This document shows positions 61,564-64,000 of a DNA stretch of 64,000 nucleotides, piece after piece. Below the pieces are notes generated by a model that searched no databases, had not been told where the DNA came from, and worked only from the letters and a program-made list of their open reading frames with translations. Both the position numbers and the translations under genes were made by a program. The stretch is taken from contig OX467091.1 in assembly GCA_950106755.1 (NCBI GenBank), positions 5,225,538 through 5,289,537 of the forward strand. Reading direction: 5' to 3'. Position 1 is the stretch's first letter, and every line of letters begins with the position of its first letter. The stretch is from Climacium dendroides. Its lineage: Eukaryota > Streptophyta > Bryopsida > Hypnales > Climaciaceae.

Positions 61564-61765
61564 ATGGTGAATTTCATTAAAATGGCGGTGATTTTTTTGC
61601 CATTTTCCATACTCAGTGTGCCATTCTAATGGAATGTCATGTCATCTCTGACATATTCAGTGCCATTTTAATGGAATGTCATGTCATCTCTGACATATTC
61701 AGTGCCATTTTAATGGAATGTAGTGCCATTCTACAGGAATACTGCCATTTAATGAAATTGCCCAT
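61564..61765. mobile_element. MITE copy 3, 4-bp target duplication CTAA, nested
   Basis: Starts ATGGTGAATTTCATTAAAAT and ends TTAATGAAATTGCCCAT, flanked by CTAA at 61560-61563 and 61766-61769. An exact 42-bp tandem duplication (61631-61672 and 61673-61714) lies inside. Confidence 0.85.
61631..61714 (+). repeat. Exact 42-bp tandem duplication
   Basis: The unit starts GGAATGTCATGTCATCTCTG and ends CAGTGCCATTTTAAT; both copies are identical, so the duplication is very recent. Confidence 0.95.
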
Positions 61766-62449
61766 CTAAATGCACTCTCATAGAAATGTTGAAATGACCA
61801 AATTTTACTATAGAGCTAACATAGTGTTAAAATGGGTAAATAATGTTGTAACACTAACCTTACAAATCACAATTAGTATTATTGTTGGCAATTAGTGTAG
61901 TCAATACTATTTACCAATTTTAGTGTAGTTCTTAGCTTGCCTTCTAAGCTGACCAATTTTATTTTAGTGGAAAGAAAGGAATCTACTGTGGGTGATCACC
62001 TAGCCTTGCACGACTCTCGTTCCAACTCGCTTTTGATTCATACTTGTTGATTGAAGACTAAAAGTGAGGAGGTTTTGCATAGACAAAAGCTTACTCATTA
62101 TACATGGATCCTTAGAACAATTGCATTTCTATATATATTTGTCCAATATTTTGGGGGTTGAAATGTTGGACAAATATGACATGTTATACCAAGTGTGGGT
62201 CACTGGGTCTTAAAGTGTTACCATCTTTACCCTTAAACTACATGTCAAGCACCTCAAGCTTGGTTTTGAATGAATCATGGATAAAAAAAATTTACATTTT
62301 TTTGGAATATTTAACCTACTAAACCCACTTCAACAATGAATATGACTTGCCAAGCATTGCATTTAGGTTGCAAAGTCAAAGCACTATTCATTGTTTGTTT
62401 TTACATGCACTAATCAAACAACTTCAAACAAGCAAAAAAATTCAATGTT

Positions 62450-62640
62450 ATGGTTTAGGTGGGGCAATTTGAAATGTACAAACGTCCTAGATGTATAAAA
62501 TCTATACTTGTCCTAAATGTCACCTTTATAACTCAAACCGCATGGTTTGAAATCTATACTTGTTGTAGATGGTATTTTACGATTCAAACCAAGCAATCTA
62601 AAAATGGCACATGGAATACTACCATTTAAAAAAAAATTCC
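62450..62640. mobile_element. Degenerate relative of the 4-bp-duplication MITE family
   Basis: GTCCTAGATGTATAAAATCT, GGTTTGAAATCTATACTTG and ATGGCACATGGAATACTACC match the interior and right arm of MITE copy 1 (32142-32464). The ends are eroded and no target duplication is seen. Confidence 0.5.
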
Positions 62641-64000
62641 ATTATTGGAGTGAGAAAGGAATAAAATTAGATTGATGGTTCATAATTATTATATATCCCT
62701 TACTTATAAAGAAGTTTATCTTGGAACTTACTTAAAAAGTAAACTATAAAATAGCTCCTTGTTGTCATATCGTTCACTACAAGTATAATGCAATAAAATT
62801 TCATCTCCCCATGGTTTTTACTCAATATAGTAGTGGGCTCTTATTGCGATCCTCTTCTTCAAACAATCCCAACAAAAAAACTTTGAAATGGACACCAAGT
62901 GGTTCTAAATTGGATTGCCCACAATATGAGAGCGTAATAAGATTTGTTAGATATTGATTCATACTTTGATAATTGATGGAATAAGAACCAGGGTGGATCC
63001 ATTTCAAAGTCATGGTGTGTTCACTTAATTAAGGCCTATAATCAAGAATAGGTGCCTATTGCATAATTCTTCATAAGTAATTGATAAATGCTCCAAATAA
63101 TATGAAACTACTTGTGTTAAATTCTGCATCAATTTTTCTTCAAGTGAAAAATAAGAAAAAATACTTTTGGATGTTTTGAGGGACATTTTCAACCCATCAA
63201 AACAGCCGACTAGCCCTTACGAGGTTGCTTTATGAGCATACTACCTTGTACTCCATCATTTTGATAGTTTGATGAAGATGTTGAATTCTACAAATTGGTG
63301 GTGTTTGACTTTTGAGGTCTAAAATTGATTCAAAAATTATTTTCCACAACAAGTTTAAAATCTTCATTTTTTATTAATTTTTTCATAAATTTAAACATAC
63401 AAGATTACTTATTACCTTGTTCCAATATATTTTCTGGAATTTAAGAGTAACTCTCCCCCCTAATCACAAGCTTGTATTGCTCAAGCCCTTAAAGGACTAG
63501 AGAATAGTCTATACTTCTAAAACTGTAGAAAGATATCATAAAATGTAATTTAGAATAATAATTTAATTATGTTTTTTTTTAAAAGGTTATAAAATATGAT
63601 TCATAAATTATATTCATAAGAATAAAATCTACAACTACACAAACTAATAATTTTCAATAAAATTTGAGACCAAAAATTATAAATTCTTCTAAAATTGACT
63701 AAAGATTTCCACTAATTAAAATTTTCACAGGATTTTATTACCATTGAGTTCAAAATGTTAATTTTTAATTATAATGAATGTTTGATTTTTATTTTAGTTA
63801 TTTATTGATGTTACTTTTGATATATAATTTTTTGAAGTAAAATAGATAATGCTTGAGGCTATACACATTATACTTATATACTCTAGACTATAGAAGATTT
63901 ACAAAAGAAAGTTGTGCAAATCTTTACCATAGAAACAAACTCAAGATCTTGCTCAAGATCTATAGATACTTAGATGGATGTCTACAAATACTTAAATGGA
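62641..64000. other. AT-rich end of window
   Basis: Only short frames without motifs, with many homopolymer A/T runs. No gene or repeat relation to the rest of the window was recognised. Confidence 0.5.

Larger units (their letters stand above)
61435..61929. mobile_element. Second foldback MITE with ACTACACTAAAATT termini, with a nested MITE
   Basis: Left end ACTACACTAAAATTTGTAAA, right end TTTACCAATTTTAGTGTAGT. It belongs to the same family as the element at 61053. MITE copy 3 (61564-61765) is inserted within it, so it is the older of the two. Confidence 0.7.

Overview
The window is nuclear DNA of a land plant. It has spliced GT-AG genes with introns of roughly 70-1400 bp, a 40S ribosomal protein S4, a chloroplast-import Tic22 protein, an RMR-type vacuolar sorting receptor and a malectin-like receptor kinase. 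The AT-rich, transposon-littered gaps and the lack of leucine-rich repeats in the kinase fit a non-flowering plant such as a bryophyte, but the species cannot be fixed from sequence alone.

Layout. 1-3 kb: Tic22 (+, eight exons), with a 12-bp tandem repeat upstream. 3-6.2 kb: intergenic, with dispersed repeat fragments. 6.2-8.3 kb: RMR protein (-, four exons). 8.3-20 kb: gene-poor AT-rich DNA with a foldback element and short tandem repeats. 20.3-22.1 kb: RPS4 (+, six exons). 23.2-24.9 kb: paralogue A of an unrecognised two-exon family (-). 25-39.8 kb: repeats, MITEs, a 1.1-kb terminal-inverted-repeat element holding a small ORF, and microinversions. 39.8-41 kb: paralogue B (-). 41-53 kb: a large direct segmental duplication, of which the second copy holds only a stub of the paralogue (copy C) plus fresh MITE insertions. 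53-60 kb: malectin-like receptor kinase (-, ten exons) with a degenerate PIF/Harbinger transposase in one intron; its 3' end and the tandem array behind it also occur as a truncated duplicate near 44-45 kb. 60-64 kb: nested MITEs and AT-rich DNA.

The four recognised genes are unrelated single-copy genes; there is no operon or evident pathway cluster. The most unusual content is the A/B/C family, whose second domain resembles a papain-like His...Asn-Cys fold and whose A member has gained 29-residue repeats and a hydrophobic C-terminal tail, and the structural history around it: duplication, two microinversions, and MITE insertions dated by empty sites in sister copies. Exon models were built by eye from reading frame, phase and splice sites; every intron model given keeps phase across its junction.
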